Shown: positions 55,483-63,817 of the stretch, piece after piece | Position numbering within the stretch: the first letter of the stretch is position 1 | Layout of the letters: each line of letters opens with the position of its first letter | Source: Verrucomicrobiia bacterium | GTDB taxonomy: Bacteria > Verrucomicrobiota > Verrucomicrobiia > Limisphaerales > DSYF01 | Length of the DNA: 64,000 nucleotides | NCBI GenBank assembly: GCA_035765895.1 | Contig: DASTWL010000034.1 | Span: 113,045 to 177,044 of the forward strand | Direction: 5' to 3' | The notes under the pieces: model-generated | Databases searched by the model: none | Told to the model about the DNA's origin: nothing | The model's input: only the letters and a program-made list of their open reading frames with translations | Made by a program: the position numbers and the translations under genes

Positions 55483-56946
55483 TCAAAACTGAAAATAAAT
55501 GAACTGCGCGCCTTGAAACACGCCCAGCCCGGCTACGGCCGCGAGCGCCAGGACCACCGCCGCCGCCTGCCACGGCATGTGCCATTTTGAAAAATTGTCC
55601 ATCCGCTCTTGCTTCCACTGGAAAAGCATCGCCAGACCTCCCAGCACGAGCACGGGTTGCACCAGCGGGCTGATGGTGCCAGGCAATTGAAACATGGCGT
55701 GCAGGTAGCTGGAAACCACCCGCACCTGACTGAAATGCGGCGACACCGATCCCGCCCGGAACAACAACCAGCCAACGCAGGTCAGGTGAAAAAACAGCAC
55801 GGCCAGCGCAACATCCGTCAGCCAGGCTGGCCAGAGCCTCCTCGAATTCGTTTCCTGCGCGGGCACCGGTTCCTTGTTCCGGCGGCCCAAGCCCGTCAAA
55901 TCACCCCAGGCCCGGTGAATCGCGAGCATTGTTCCGTGAAACAATCCCCACAGCAGGTATGCAGCACCGGCCCCGTGCCACAATCCGCCCAGCAGCATGG
56001 TGACCATGAGATTCGCGTAGGTGCGCGAGGGCCCGCGCCGGTTGCCGCCCAGCGGAATGTAAAGGTAGTCCCGCAGCCAGGTCGAAAGACTGATATGCCA
56101 GTTCTGCCAGAACGCGGACGGATTGGTGACCAGATAAGGCGCCTTGAAATTCGTGACCAGTTCGAAACCCATCAGCTTCGACAACCCACGCGCAATGTCC
56201 GAGTAACCGGAGAAGTCGCCATAAATTTGGAATGCAAAAGCATAAACAATCAGCCAGGCGTTCGCGTCCGCAAATGGCGGCGCGGGCTGCCCGAATCCCC
56301 AGTTCACGATGCCCGCCAGCCGGTCAGCAATCACGACCTTCTTCACGTAACCCATGAGGATTTGCCAGATGCCGTTCACCACTTCGGTGGAATTGATGAC
56401 CCGTGCCCGCTGGCATTGCGGCAGCAGATACGACGCCCGCACAATCGGCCCCGCCACCAGATGCGGGAAAAACGCCACATACAGCATGAAATCGAGCGGA
56501 TTGCGCGCCGCCTTTAATTCGCCGCGGTAAACGTCAATCGTATAGCTCATGGAAAGGAACGTGTAGAACGAAATGCCCACAGGCAGGATGACGTGCAGCA
56601 CGGGAAACGATGCCTTCATCCCAAAAAAGGCCAGCACGTGCTCCAGCGAATCGGCAAAGAAGTTGAAGTATTTAAACACCCCCAGCACGCCGAGGTTGAC
56701 CATCATGCTGAACGAGAGGAACAGCTTGCGCTTGGCCGGATTCGGCTGGCCCTCAATCCACAAGGCGCACCAATAATCAAAAAAAGTGGAAAACAGGAGC
56801 AACGAAACAAACCGCCAGTCCCACCAGCCGTAAAAAACGTAGCTGGCCGCCAGCAGCAGCAAATTCTGCCCGCGATGCTGCAGCCGGTAATACGCCGTCA
56901 GCACGACGGCCAGGAAAATCAGAAACGTGAGCGAATTGAAGACCAT
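55483..56946 (-). CDS. MBOAT-family O-acyltransferase (AlgI-like)
   Basis: 487 residues, a normal length for AlgI/DltB relatives. About ten transmembrane helices. Family blocks: VFYGWWDWRFVSLLLFSTFF near 35, ILPVGISFYTFLSMSYTIDV near 115, FFPHLVAGPIVRASYLLPQ near 150, SDIARGLSKLMGFEL near 250, WHISLSTWLRDYLYIPLGG near 285 and LLGGLWHGAGAAYLLWG near 320, containing the invariant catalytic His. These enzymes pass acetyl groups across the membrane for O-acetylation of polysaccharides. The gene is followed immediately by the SGNH-like partner gene, and starts after a 306-base gap from the divergent housekeeping genes. Confidence 0.92.
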   Translation of the reverse strand: MVFNSLTFLIFLAVVLTAYYRLQHRGQNLLLLAASYVFYGWWDWRFVSLLLFSTFFDYWCALWIEGQPNPAKRKLFLSFSMMVNLGVLGVFKYFNFFADSLEHVLAFFGMKASFPVLHVILPVGISFYTFLSMSYTIDVYRGELKAARNPLDFMLYVAFFPHLVAGPIVRASYLLPQCQRARVINSTEVVNGIWQILMGYVKKVVIADRLAGIVNWGFGQPAPPFADANAWLIVYAFAFQIYGDFSGYSDIARGLSKLMGFELVTNFKAPYLVTNPSAFWQNWHISLSTWLRDYLYIPLGGNRRGPSRTYANLMVTMLLGGLWHGAGAAYLLWGLFHGTMLAIHRAWGDLTGLGRRNKEPVPAQETNSRRLWPAWLTDVALAVLFFHLTCVGWLLFRAGSVSPHFSQVRVVSSYLHAMFQLPGTISPLVQPVLVLGGLAMLFQWKQERMDNFSKWHMPWQAAAVVLALAAVAGLGVFQGAQFIYFQF

Positions 56947-57252
56947 TGGCGCCAGCGTTTATGCTGGAATCTGCAATAAAAATGTTTGGCGATTGTATCC
57001 GTCCATCGGGCAACAGCTGGTCAGATACAGGAGCGATTTAGATTAATCAATCCCCCAACCGCGTGCCCCTCACATTCGGACCTCATACCAACACCCGCTC
57101 CCATCAGCTTTCATTGACAAATGCGGGCTCGAGCCAACAGTTTGGGATTGGAACGGACGCCGAAGCCGGCTTGCCCCGCAAAGGTCAAGAGCGGGGAATG
57201 CAATCGCCGGAGGGCGTTCAGACGGGGCTGTCACACCAAATTGGAAAACGCC
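56947..57252. other. Intergenic region between divergent MBOAT and PH-domain genes
   Basis: 306 bases separating two divergent transcription units and marking the boundary between the glycan locus and the housekeeping genes. I see no RNA gene or believable open frame. An open frame running from 57121 into the next gene has no family-like residues before 57253. Promoters are expected but no consensus pair could be picked by eye. Confidence 0.45.
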
Positions 57253-57768
57253 ATGAACTCGGAAACCCGTTACCACGCCCCGTGGTGCCTGGTGGTGAAA
57301 ATCATCACCGCGTTTTCGCTCATTTTGCTGCTGGCGGTGGCCGGCTACGGGGCGCTCTTCTTCTCGCCCTCCGCCTCACCCGTGCTGCGGCTGACCGTGG
57401 CGGTTCTGCCACTCGCGATCATTTTTGCCACGCTGCCGTTCATGGTGCGCGGCTTTGTGCTCGCCCCCGGCGAATTGCGCGTTGAACGGCTCGGCTGGCA
57501 GAACCGCTATGCGCTGGCCGACGTCGTCTCTGTAAAGATCGATCCGGAAGCGCTGCGGGGTTCCATCCGGTTATGGGGCAGCGGCGGATTGTTTGGCTTC
57601 TTCGGCATCTTCAGGAACCGCCAACTCGGCGTTTATCGTGCCTATGGCACTGATCCCAAACTGGCCGTCATCGTCAAGTTGAACCAGCGCACCATTGTCG
57701 TGACCCCCGAACATCCCGAACGGTTCGTGGCCGAACTGGAAACGCTGCGCGCCCGGGAAATCCCGTGA
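57253..57768 (+). CDS. Bacterial PH-domain membrane protein
   Basis: 171 residues from the ATG at 57253, preceded by GGAA at a useful distance. Two adjacent transmembrane helices (about 14-35 and 42-64) are followed by a small beta-sandwich (about 68-165) with FVLAPGELRVERLGWQNRYA, VSVKIDP and LNQRTIVVTPEHPERFVAEL. The ending (VTPEHPERFVAEL) is typical of bacterial PH (bPH) domains in small membrane proteins. The role is unknown. It is the first gene of the rightward housekeeping run; the CPBP protease gene follows after 15 bases. Confidence 0.7.
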   Translation: MNSETRYHAPWCLVVKIITAFSLILLLAVAGYGALFFSPSASPVLRLTVAVLPLAIIFATLPFMVRGFVLAPGELRVERLGWQNRYALADVVSVKIDPEALRGSIRLWGSGGLFGFFGIFRNRQLGVYRAYGTDPKLAVIVKLNQRTIVVTPEHPERFVAELETLRAREIP

Positions 57769-57783
57769 AGCAAAGCTTTTCAC

Positions 57784-58737
57784 TTGGGCGGCTGGCGGCG
57801 TTTGCTTAGCGTCCTGCACGTGCTGACCGAAAAACCGTGGCGCCTGGAAGCCGTGGCCCGTTTGCTGGCGGGCCTCTTCGCGGGCATTCTCGCCGCGTCC
57901 CTCACCCTGACCGCCCTGCGCTTTGACGCCGGTTCCGCCAAAGTAGCGCCGCTGGTTTTCGTGGCGCTCATCGCCGGCGGCTTGTTCGCGTCGACGGCCA
58001 TTTTTTTCCTCATTGCCCGGCCCTGGACGTTGGAAAACGCCGGCCTGCGGGGCGCCGGCCTGATGGTCTGTGCGTTCGCCGGGGTGGCGTTGACCAGCAT
58101 TGCGCAAGGTGACGCGGGCGACGCCGGGCCGGAAACTTCGGTGCTCGGAATGGTCATTGCCACCGTCGGCTTCCAAGGAACCGCCCTGCCGTTGATCTGG
58201 ATCCTGGCACGTCAACACGGCCTGACCCTGCGGGAAGGATTTGGACTGGGATTGGCGCCCGGCCGGGCTGTGGTGTTGGGCGCCACAGTGGCCATGCTCT
58301 TCCTGCCCGTCGGCCTGTTGCTGCAATCGGGCATCAGCCTGATCGCCCATCGGTTCGGCATCCAATTGCCCGAGCAAACTTCGGTCTACATCCTGCGGCT
58401 GGCCGATTCCTGGCCGGACCGGATCGGCCTCGCGGTGGTCACGATGGTGCTGGCGCCGCTCGGTGAAGAAGGCTTGTTCCGCGGCATCATTTACCCGGCC
58501 ATCCGGCGGCTGGGCTTTCCCAACGCCGCACTGTGGGTGACGTCACTCGTGTTTGCCGCCATCCATTTCAACGCGTTGACGTTCATCCCACTGTTCGTGC
58601 TGGCGGTGGCGCTGGCCAAACTTTACGAACGAACCGGCAACCTGCTGGCGAGCATCGCGTGTCACGCTACATTCAATGCGTTCAACTTTGTCATGCTTTA
58701 CCTCATTCAAAAGCAGGAACTGCCGCTGCACTCATGA
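57784..58737 (+). CDS. CPBP-family intramembrane glutamic protease (Abi/Rce1-like)
   Basis: 317 residues as drawn from a TTG; an in-frame TTG at 57802 and GTG at 57820 are alternatives and no ribosome site is decisive. About eight transmembrane helices. The family's catalytic motifs are intact: E228-E229 with R233 in GEEGLFRG, then H261 and N263 in FAAIHFNAL, and a late HATFNAFNF block. CPBP proteases cleave membrane or prenylated substrates, and bacterial members are often of unknown target. Its stop overlaps the start of thiL by ATGA, so the two are translationally coupled. Confidence 0.87.
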   Translation: MGGWRRLLSVLHVLTEKPWRLEAVARLLAGLFAGILAASLTLTALRFDAGSAKVAPLVFVALIAGGLFASTAIFFLIARPWTLENAGLRGAGLMVCAFAGVALTSIAQGDAGDAGPETSVLGMVIATVGFQGTALPLIWILARQHGLTLREGFGLGLAPGRAVVLGATVAMLFLPVGLLLQSGISLIAHRFGIQLPEQTSVYILRLADSWPDRIGLAVVTMVLAPLGEEGLFRGIIYPAIRRLGFPNAALWVTSLVFAAIHFNALTFIPLFVLAVALAKLYERTGNLLASIACHATFNAFNFVMLYLIQKQELPLHS

Positions 58738-59666
58738 CCGAATTTGAACTCATCGCCCGCCTCACCAAGGCGCTGCCCACGAACGAATCGGTCGTGGTGG
58801 GCGCCGGGGATGATTGTGCGGTGCTCGACTGCGGCAACCCCGGACAGCAACTGCTTTTCAAAACGGACGCCGTCGTCGAAGGCGTTCACTTTACCCGCGA
58901 AACACCACCCGAAAAAGTCGGCCGCAAAGCCCTGGCCCGCGGCTTGAGCGACATCGCGGCGATGGCCGGCACACCCAACGCTGCACTGATCACGATTGGC
59001 CTGCCCCGGAATTTTGACGCCACCATCGTTGAGCGCCTTTACGCCGGGATGAGTGAACTGGCCCGGAAATTTCACGTCGCCATCGTGGGCGGTGAAACGA
59101 CGACGAGCCCGGACCGCATGTTTGTCTCGCTCGCGCTTACGGGTTTTGTGCCGCAAGGCAAGGCGGTGCTTCGCTCGGGCGCCAGAGCGGGCGACGCCAT
59201 TTTTGTCACGGGCGAACTCGGCGGTTCGCTCGCCGGCAAGCACCTCGACTTCGAGCCCCGCCTGGCGGAGGCGCACTGGCTGGCAACGCACTTCAAGCTG
59301 CATTCGATGATTGATCTGAGCGACGGACTGGCCGGCGACTTGCGGCACATTCTCCACGCCAGCCACGTCGGGGCGGAACTTGGTTCCGCCATCGTGCCGG
59401 TCAGCCGGGCCGCCAAACGGACGGCGCGCACCTCAAGTTCCGCCAAACCGCCGTTGCTCGCGGCCCTGACCGATGGCGAGGATTTTGAGCTGCTGTTCAC
59501 GGTGGCGGCCGGTTCCGCCGTGCGGCTGAAGGATGCGTGGCGGGAGCGCTTCCCCAAGCTCAAGCTCACGTGCATCGGCAAAATCACGGCCGAACCCGGC
59601 CTGCGGCTGCGGGACAAGTTCGGCGTGCATGCTTTCCAAGGCGATGGCTACGTTCATTTCGCATAG
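58734..59666 (+). CDS. thiL: Thiamine-monophosphate kinase
   Basis: 310 residues, normal for ThiL. It phosphorylates thiamine monophosphate with ATP to give the cofactor thiamine diphosphate, in the cytoplasm. Family blocks: FELIARL at the start, GAGDDCAVLD (23-32, Mg-binding GDD), TDAVVEGVHFTRE near 45, LARGLSDIAAMAGTPNAAL near 65, VGGETTTSPD near 112, MIDLSDGLAGDL near 195 and ALTDGEDFELLFT near 240. The ATG overlaps the CPBP stop. The final codons (59641-59666) form the left copy of a perfect 26-bp repeat whose other copy begins tsaE. Confidence 0.94.
   Translation: MTEFELIARLTKALPTNESVVVGAGDDCAVLDCGNPGQQLLFKTDAVVEGVHFTRETPPEKVGRKALARGLSDIAAMAGTPNAALITIGLPRNFDATIVERLYAGMSELARKFHVAIVGGETTTSPDRMFVSLALTGFVPQGKAVLRSGARAGDAIFVTGELGGSLAGKHLDFEPRLAEAHWLATHFKLHSMIDLSDGLAGDLRHILHASHVGAELGSAIVPVSRAAKRTARTSSSAKPPLLAALTDGEDFELLFTVAAGSAVRLKDAWRERFPKLKLTCIGKITAEPGLRLRDKFGVHAFQGDGYVHFA
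59641..59666 (+). repeat. Left copy of perfect 26-bp direct repeat (end of thiL)
   Basis: Identical over 26 bases to 61333-61358. Here it encodes the last residues of ThiL (DGYVHFA and the TAG stop). In the +1 frame it still reads ATG at 59644 followed by ATFISH, the first residues of TsaE. Flanking bases differ on both sides. Confidence 0.97.
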
Positions 59667-59793
59667 GATCATAATTCCATTGAATTGAACGAACGCGCGT
59701 GGTCTTGGAGGTGGTTCTGTTTTCCTTTGAGCTTGTCGAGTGTGGTGTCCCAACGCAATTTTTGGCCGACCTCGGACCATGATCCCATCAGCA

Positions 59794-61242
59794 ATGAACC
59801 ATCGTCACCTGATCCCCCTCGCGTTGCTCTGTGCACTGTGCATCACTGGCTGCAAGCGGAAGCCGGCCCGCACGGCGGAGGACAATTCGCCGGTATCGCC
59901 GGGCTCACCGACATCTTCAGAGCCATGGCCAAGCGCAGGCGCGACAGCTGCCGACCGTCAGGAATGGCTGGAGCGAACCTTTGTGAAAGCCTACGAGGAA
60001 GTGGGAACTCACGACCCACGCTGGGATGCAACCGCACGCAAGGCACTCGAATTATATTCGCACCTGCTCGTGCAATACGATTCGAACCAGGCATCCGAAC
60101 TCGCCACCCGTTTGCAACAAATCCGTGCGGAGAACTGCACAGACCCGCTGGTGCTTTACGTGAATCTGCGCACGACGGACAGTGACACGGAGGACGCCAG
60201 CGCAGCCACCGCCGAGGCTTATCGCCGCGTGGCCGACGGCATGATGAGCTCGGGCTATCCGGCCATTCGGAAATTCTACGCCGCCGTCCGGGCCGCTGAT
60301 GCCTGGCACGGCGCCCACGGCGGACAGAGCGATGCCATGCCGATGTTGGGCCGCTTCCGCCGCGGCGCTTTTGCCCAGTTGGAGATCGTGCTTCATGACC
60401 CCGAAACGCCTTTCATGGAGGCGTATCTTGCGGCGGATGCGCTGCAACAGGTCATCTCCGCAAACACGAAGGAAAAGGATGACCTGCTGCCGCCGTTGAT
60501 CGACTATTTTCAAACGCGCTGGCTACAGGAAGGTTTGGCGTGGAATTTTTGCGGTCATGCCTACGTGCAACTGGCCTGGAACCGGCGTGGTTCGGGCTAT
60601 GCCAACCAGGTAACCGAAGCCGGCTGGAGCGGCTTCGCGACCAATTTGACGGAAGCCGGCCGATGCCTTGAGCGTTCCTGGCAGCTCGACCCCAAAAACA
60701 GCGACACCGCCGCGACCATGATGACCGTGGTATTGGGGCAGGGACAAGGGCGGGACCGCATGGAACTCTGGTTTCATCGGGCCATGGAAGTTGATGCCGC
60801 ATGCTACGAAGCCGCGCGGACCAAGGTTTGGTATCTCCAACCCAAATGGTATGGCTCGGCCGAAGAGGCGATTGCCTTCGGCCGGGAGTGCGTCGCCTCC
60901 AAAGTCTGGAAGGGCCGCGTGCCGTTGGTGCTCTGGCAGGCGCACATGATGCTTGCCAACGACAAGGCAAGCGGTTTGAAGGATGCCTACTGGAAACAAC
61001 CCGGAGTATGGCCCGACGTCCGGGACAGCTTTGAACGTTACTTCGAACTGAATCCGGACGGGCGCGGTTGGCGCCACGATTACGCACTTTACGCCTACAA
61101 GTGCGGGCAATACGACAAATTCCTCGATCAGCTTCCGCAAATGGGCTGGGTTAATTATCCATTCTTCGGCGGGCCGCAGGCCTTCGCCTCGATGGTCGCT
61201 GAAGCCGAGCAGCAGACGGGCCGCAAAGCCAGGCTGCCATAG
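59794..61242 (+). CDS. Lipoprotein with TPR-like helical repeats (DUF4034-like)
   Basis: 482 residues from the ATG at 59794, which opens directly on a lipoprotein signal (HLIPLALLCALCITGC with Cys in an ITGC lipobox near residue 17); in-frame ATGs at 59779 and 59740 are poorer. An Ala/Ser/Pro linker (about 25-45) leads into an all-helical region. Segments such as LWFHRAMEVDAACYEAARTK and YLQPKWYGSAEEAIAFGREC resemble DUF4034/TPR-type proteins that count processed units. No enzyme motif is seen. The gene lies inside the segment bracketed by the 26-bp direct repeats and interrupts the thiL-tsaE junction. Function unknown; an envelope location is likely. Confidence 0.78.
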   Translation: MNHRHLIPLALLCALCITGCKRKPARTAEDNSPVSPGSPTSSEPWPSAGATAADRQEWLERTFVKAYEEVGTHDPRWDATARKALELYSHLLVQYDSNQASELATRLQQIRAENCTDPLVLYVNLRTTDSDTEDASAATAEAYRRVADGMMSSGYPAIRKFYAAVRAADAWHGAHGGQSDAMPMLGRFRRGAFAQLEIVLHDPETPFMEAYLAADALQQVISANTKEKDDLLPPLIDYFQTRWLQEGLAWNFCGHAYVQLAWNRRGSGYANQVTEAGWSGFATNLTEAGRCLERSWQLDPKNSDTAATMMTVVLGQGQGRDRMELWFHRAMEVDAACYEAARTKVWYLQPKWYGSAEEAIAFGRECVASKVWKGRVPLVLWQAHMMLANDKASGLKDAYWKQPGVWPDVRDSFERYFELNPDGRGWRHDYALYAYKCGQYDKFLDQLPQMGWVNYPFFGGPQAFASMVAEAEQQTGRKARLP

Positions 61243-61332
61243 CAAGCCCGGGCAGCCGTCCATGCGCCCACCATTCGTCTGCCTTCAGACTTTTGGAATG
61301 AGCTTTGTTACGCATTCTCGTATCATCGAAGC

Positions 61333-61358
61333 GCGATGGCTACGTTCATTTCGCATAG
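61333..61358 (+). repeat. Right copy of perfect 26-bp direct repeat (start of tsaE)
   Basis: Identical to 59641-59666. Here the ATG at 61336 is used and the repeat encodes the first residues of TsaE, MATFISH. In the other frame it reads DGYVHFA-stop, the tail of ThiL. Base 61332 and base 61359 differ from their counterparts, so the match is exactly 26 bases. Confidence 0.97.
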
Positions 61359-61776
61359 TCCGGCCGAAACCGAAGCGCTCGGCGAAGCGTGGGGGCGTGA
61401 GGCGCCGCGCGGCCTGGTCATTGCGCTCCGTGGCGATTTGGGCGCGGGCAAGACGCAACTGGTGCGCGGGCTTGCGCGCGGTCTGGGCTGCACGGCCCGC
61501 GTGCATTCGCCGACGTTCACCCTCGTGAACGTGTATGACGGCGGACGGCTGCCGCTGTTTCATCTCGATCTTTACCGGCTCGAAACGCCGGACCAAATTC
61601 ATGGCGCGGGCGTGGACGAATATTTGCAGCCGGACGGCGTGGCGGTCATTGAATGGGCGGAACGGATGCTCCGGGAACATCCAACATCCAATGCGGAAAT
61701 CCGCGTCCGCCGGGTGAACATTGAAATCGTGAACGACACCACACGACGCATTGTTTATGAAGATTCTCGCGCTTGA
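61336..61776 (+). CDS. tsaE: tRNA threonylcarbamoyladenosine biosynthesis ATPase TsaE
   Basis: 146 residues, normal for TsaE (YjeE). It is the ATPase that works with TsaB and TsaD to place the threonylcarbamoyl group on A37 of ANN-decoding tRNAs. Visible: SHSPAETEALG at the start, Walker A GDLGAGKT at 33-40, HSPTFTLVNVY near 58, FHLDLYRLE near 75 (Walker-B-like Asp) and VAVIEWAERM near 103. The 3' end overlaps tsaB by 20 bases. Its first 23 bases lie in the right copy of the 26-bp repeat. The present upstream sequence has no clear Shine-Dalgarno element. Confidence 0.94.
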   Translation: MATFISHSPAETEALGEAWGREAPRGLVIALRGDLGAGKTQLVRGLARGLGCTARVHSPTFTLVNVYDGGRLPLFHLDLYRLETPDQIHGAGVDEYLQPDGVAVIEWAERMLREHPTSNAEIRVRRVNIEIVNDTTRRIVYEDSRA

Positions 61777-62404
61777 ATTCTCCTCGGCCCAGCGCAGCGT
61801 GGCGGTGGCGTGCGATGCCGTGCATGTGCGCGAAGTCATCGAAACCACGCCCGGCAACACCACGCGGCCGTTTGCCATGGTGGAAACCGCCCTGGCACAG
61901 GCCGGCCTCGAACGCGAGGTCATCGACCGTCTGGTGGTCGGGCTGGGACCGGGTTCCTACACCGGCATTCGCGCGGGCATCGCGCTGGCGCAGGGCTGGC
62001 AGCTCGCACGGTCCGTGCCCACAACCGGCATTGCGAGCACGGAAGTCATTGCCGCAGGCGCACAAACCGACGGACTCCGCGGGCGGCTGAACATTGTCGT
62101 CGATGCGCAGCGCGGGGAATTTTATCTCACGACCTGGGAGCTCTCCGAAAACGCCCGGCACGAACTGGAACCCCTTCACATCGTAAAACGCGATGTGGTG
62201 CAGGCGCGGCTGGATGCGGGTGAACCGGTGGCGGGTCCGCATGTCACGAAGCATTTCCCCGGCGGGCTGAATCGCTTCCCGCGCGCGGCAACGCTGGCCC
62301 AACTGGCAATGTCGCACCGCGACGGCGTCGAGGCCGCCGGGTTGGAGCCGATTTATCTGCGCGAGACCACGTTCGTCAAAGCCCCCGCGCCGCGTGTCAT
62401 CTGA
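61757..62404 (+). CDS. tsaB: tRNA threonylcarbamoyladenosine biosynthesis protein TsaB
   Basis: 215 residues from the ATG at 61757; an ATG at 61751 would only add two residues. ASKHA-fold protein with KILALEFSSAQRSVAVA at the start, AMVETALAQAGLEREVIDRL near 40 and the family hallmark GLGPGSYTGIRAGIALAQG near 70. It binds TsaD and is needed for threonylcarbamoyl transfer to tRNA. Overlap with tsaE by 20 bases implies coupled translation. The length is in the usual range of 200-240 residues; tsaD is not in the window. Confidence 0.93.
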   Translation: MKILALEFSSAQRSVAVACDAVHVREVIETTPGNTTRPFAMVETALAQAGLEREVIDRLVVGLGPGSYTGIRAGIALAQGWQLARSVPTTGIASTEVIAAGAQTDGLRGRLNIVVDAQRGEFYLTTWELSENARHELEPLHIVKRDVVQARLDAGEPVAGPHVTKHFPGGLNRFPRAATLAQLAMSHRDGVEAAGLEPIYLRETTFVKAPAPRVI

Positions 62405-62416
62405 TTGGGGTCAGTT

Positions 62417-63778
62417 ATGAAGCGATTCCTGTTCATCTTTTTCGCGCCGTTCCTGCTGGCCGTGGGAATCGCCTTGTTCCTTGCCCTGCGTCCGCCGGCG
62501 CAAATCACCTCGGGGCCGTTGACCTTGCCCGACGGATCGGTGGTCCGCATCATGGCGGTGACCTACGGCACCAACCACGTCGTCGGCACCGCGCTGGCAC
62601 GGATGGTGGCGCGCTTTCCGCGACCGCTGCGGGCGATTACGACCCGCATTCTCGGCCCGCGCGTCGCCGCGCAATACTCCGCCACCACGTCCATCCCGAA
62701 GCTGATCGTATGGCTCGATCGCTCGACGAATGGCATCTACACACCTCCCGGCACGGGCTACTTCTCGGCCAGCCTGGCCAATGCCCGGGCCTTCGTATCG
62801 GGCAACGAACAGACGTTTGGTTCCTGGTATGGCAATCCACCACAATTGCGATTTGAAGTTTTCCCGCGCCGCGAGCGCCAGATCAGCCTCGCCTTGTTTG
62901 AGCACTCATCGAGCGGCAGCGTAACGAACTGCGGCAGCCTGACCTTCGACAATCCTGCATTCGCGAACTATCCGCAGTGGGAACCGGAACCGCTCCCGTC
63001 CACGAAACGTATCGGCGATTTGGAAGCCACCTTGAACCAGCTCAGCACCGGTCATGGCCACAATGTGAACTACACGGCATTGGCGGGCGACCGACGGGAA
63101 ATCAAATTCAACGACAACCCGGGCAACGGCGACAACAACACGATCTGCCTGCTGCAACTGCGTTCCCTGACCCGCTCCAACGAGGTCTGGCGCGTGGCGG
63201 GAGTGGAAGTCAGCGACGCAACGGGAAACAAGGTGGCTGCCAACACGCTCGGCTGGGGTGGTTACAACGAGGGCTATTTTACCTTTGCACCGGGCCTGTG
63301 GCCGGACGAAGCGGCGTGGCAGCTTGATTGTGAACTCAAACGCGCCGAAGGCTTCACTCCCGCGGAAGAATTTACGTTCCTGGCCGTGCCGCTGGGCGCG
63401 CCGGGCGAAACCAACCAGGTTGGCTGGACGACCAACTTCAAGGGCATCACGGTCACGTTGGATTACGTGGTGCGACGGGCTCCAATCACCAACAGTTCGT
63501 GGTCTTCGTCTTCGATGTCCCAGGTGCACTTCACGACTTCAACGCTTTCAAACGGCTGGCATCTCGATTTGATTTCCAGCCGCGCCGACACCAGCACCAA
63601 TCTCAACGGCGGCTCCTGGAGCCGCGGCGCCAATGAACGCACCTACGATTTTCGCAACATCCCGACGGATGCCACCACCGCTGATTTCTCCTTCGCCGCG
63701 CAGCAAAGCCGCCACGTGACGTTCCTCGTCAAACCGGCGGTCGGCCCCGTGCGCCTGGAGCTGCCGCCCCAGAAGTGA
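62417..63778 (+). CDS. Membrane-anchored conserved protein, function unknown
   Basis: 453 residues from the ATG at 62417; the frame is open a few codons further. A strong N-terminal hydrophobic segment (RFLFIFFAPFLLAVGIALFL) acts as signal anchor. The mature part begins with GPLTLPDGSVVRIMAVTYGT, followed by a mixed alpha/beta region and a C-terminal beta-rich part with WHLDLISSRADTSTNLNGGS. The opening PDGS.VR...VTYGTNH motif looks conserved in exported proteins of this phylum from memory, but I cannot name a family. No catalytic motif is recognised. It begins 12 bases after tsaB, so it is probably co-transcribed. Confidence 0.7.
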   Translation: MKRFLFIFFAPFLLAVGIALFLALRPPAQITSGPLTLPDGSVVRIMAVTYGTNHVVGTALARMVARFPRPLRAITTRILGPRVAAQYSATTSIPKLIVWLDRSTNGIYTPPGTGYFSASLANARAFVSGNEQTFGSWYGNPPQLRFEVFPRRERQISLALFEHSSSGSVTNCGSLTFDNPAFANYPQWEPEPLPSTKRIGDLEATLNQLSTGHGHNVNYTALAGDRREIKFNDNPGNGDNNTICLLQLRSLTRSNEVWRVAGVEVSDATGNKVAANTLGWGGYNEGYFTFAPGLWPDEAAWQLDCELKRAEGFTPAEEFTFLAVPLGAPGETNQVGWTTNFKGITVTLDYVVRRAPITNSSWSSSSMSQVHFTTSTLSNGWHLDLISSRADTSTNLNGGSWSRGANERTYDFRNIPTDATTADFSFAAQQSRHVTFLVKPAVGPVRLELPPQK

Positions 63779-63817
63779 TTCTGGCGGCGCGCGGCCGGTT
63801 GCGCTTAGATTGTCCCC

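Larger units (their letters stand above)
59667..61358 (+). other. Probable inserted segment between thiL and tsaE carrying one lipoprotein gene
   Basis: 1692 bases, equal to the distance between the two 26-bp repeat copies. Removing this segment would restore a single copy in which thiL and tsaE overlap: the tsaE ATG would lie 23 bases before the end of thiL. The segment holds the lipoprotein gene 59794-61242 and about 130 and 90 bases of flank. No transposase, integrase or terminal inverted repeats are visible, so it is not a recognisable insertion sequence. It could have arisen by capture of foreign DNA with duplication of the target, or by recombination at the overlap. Confidence 0.6.
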
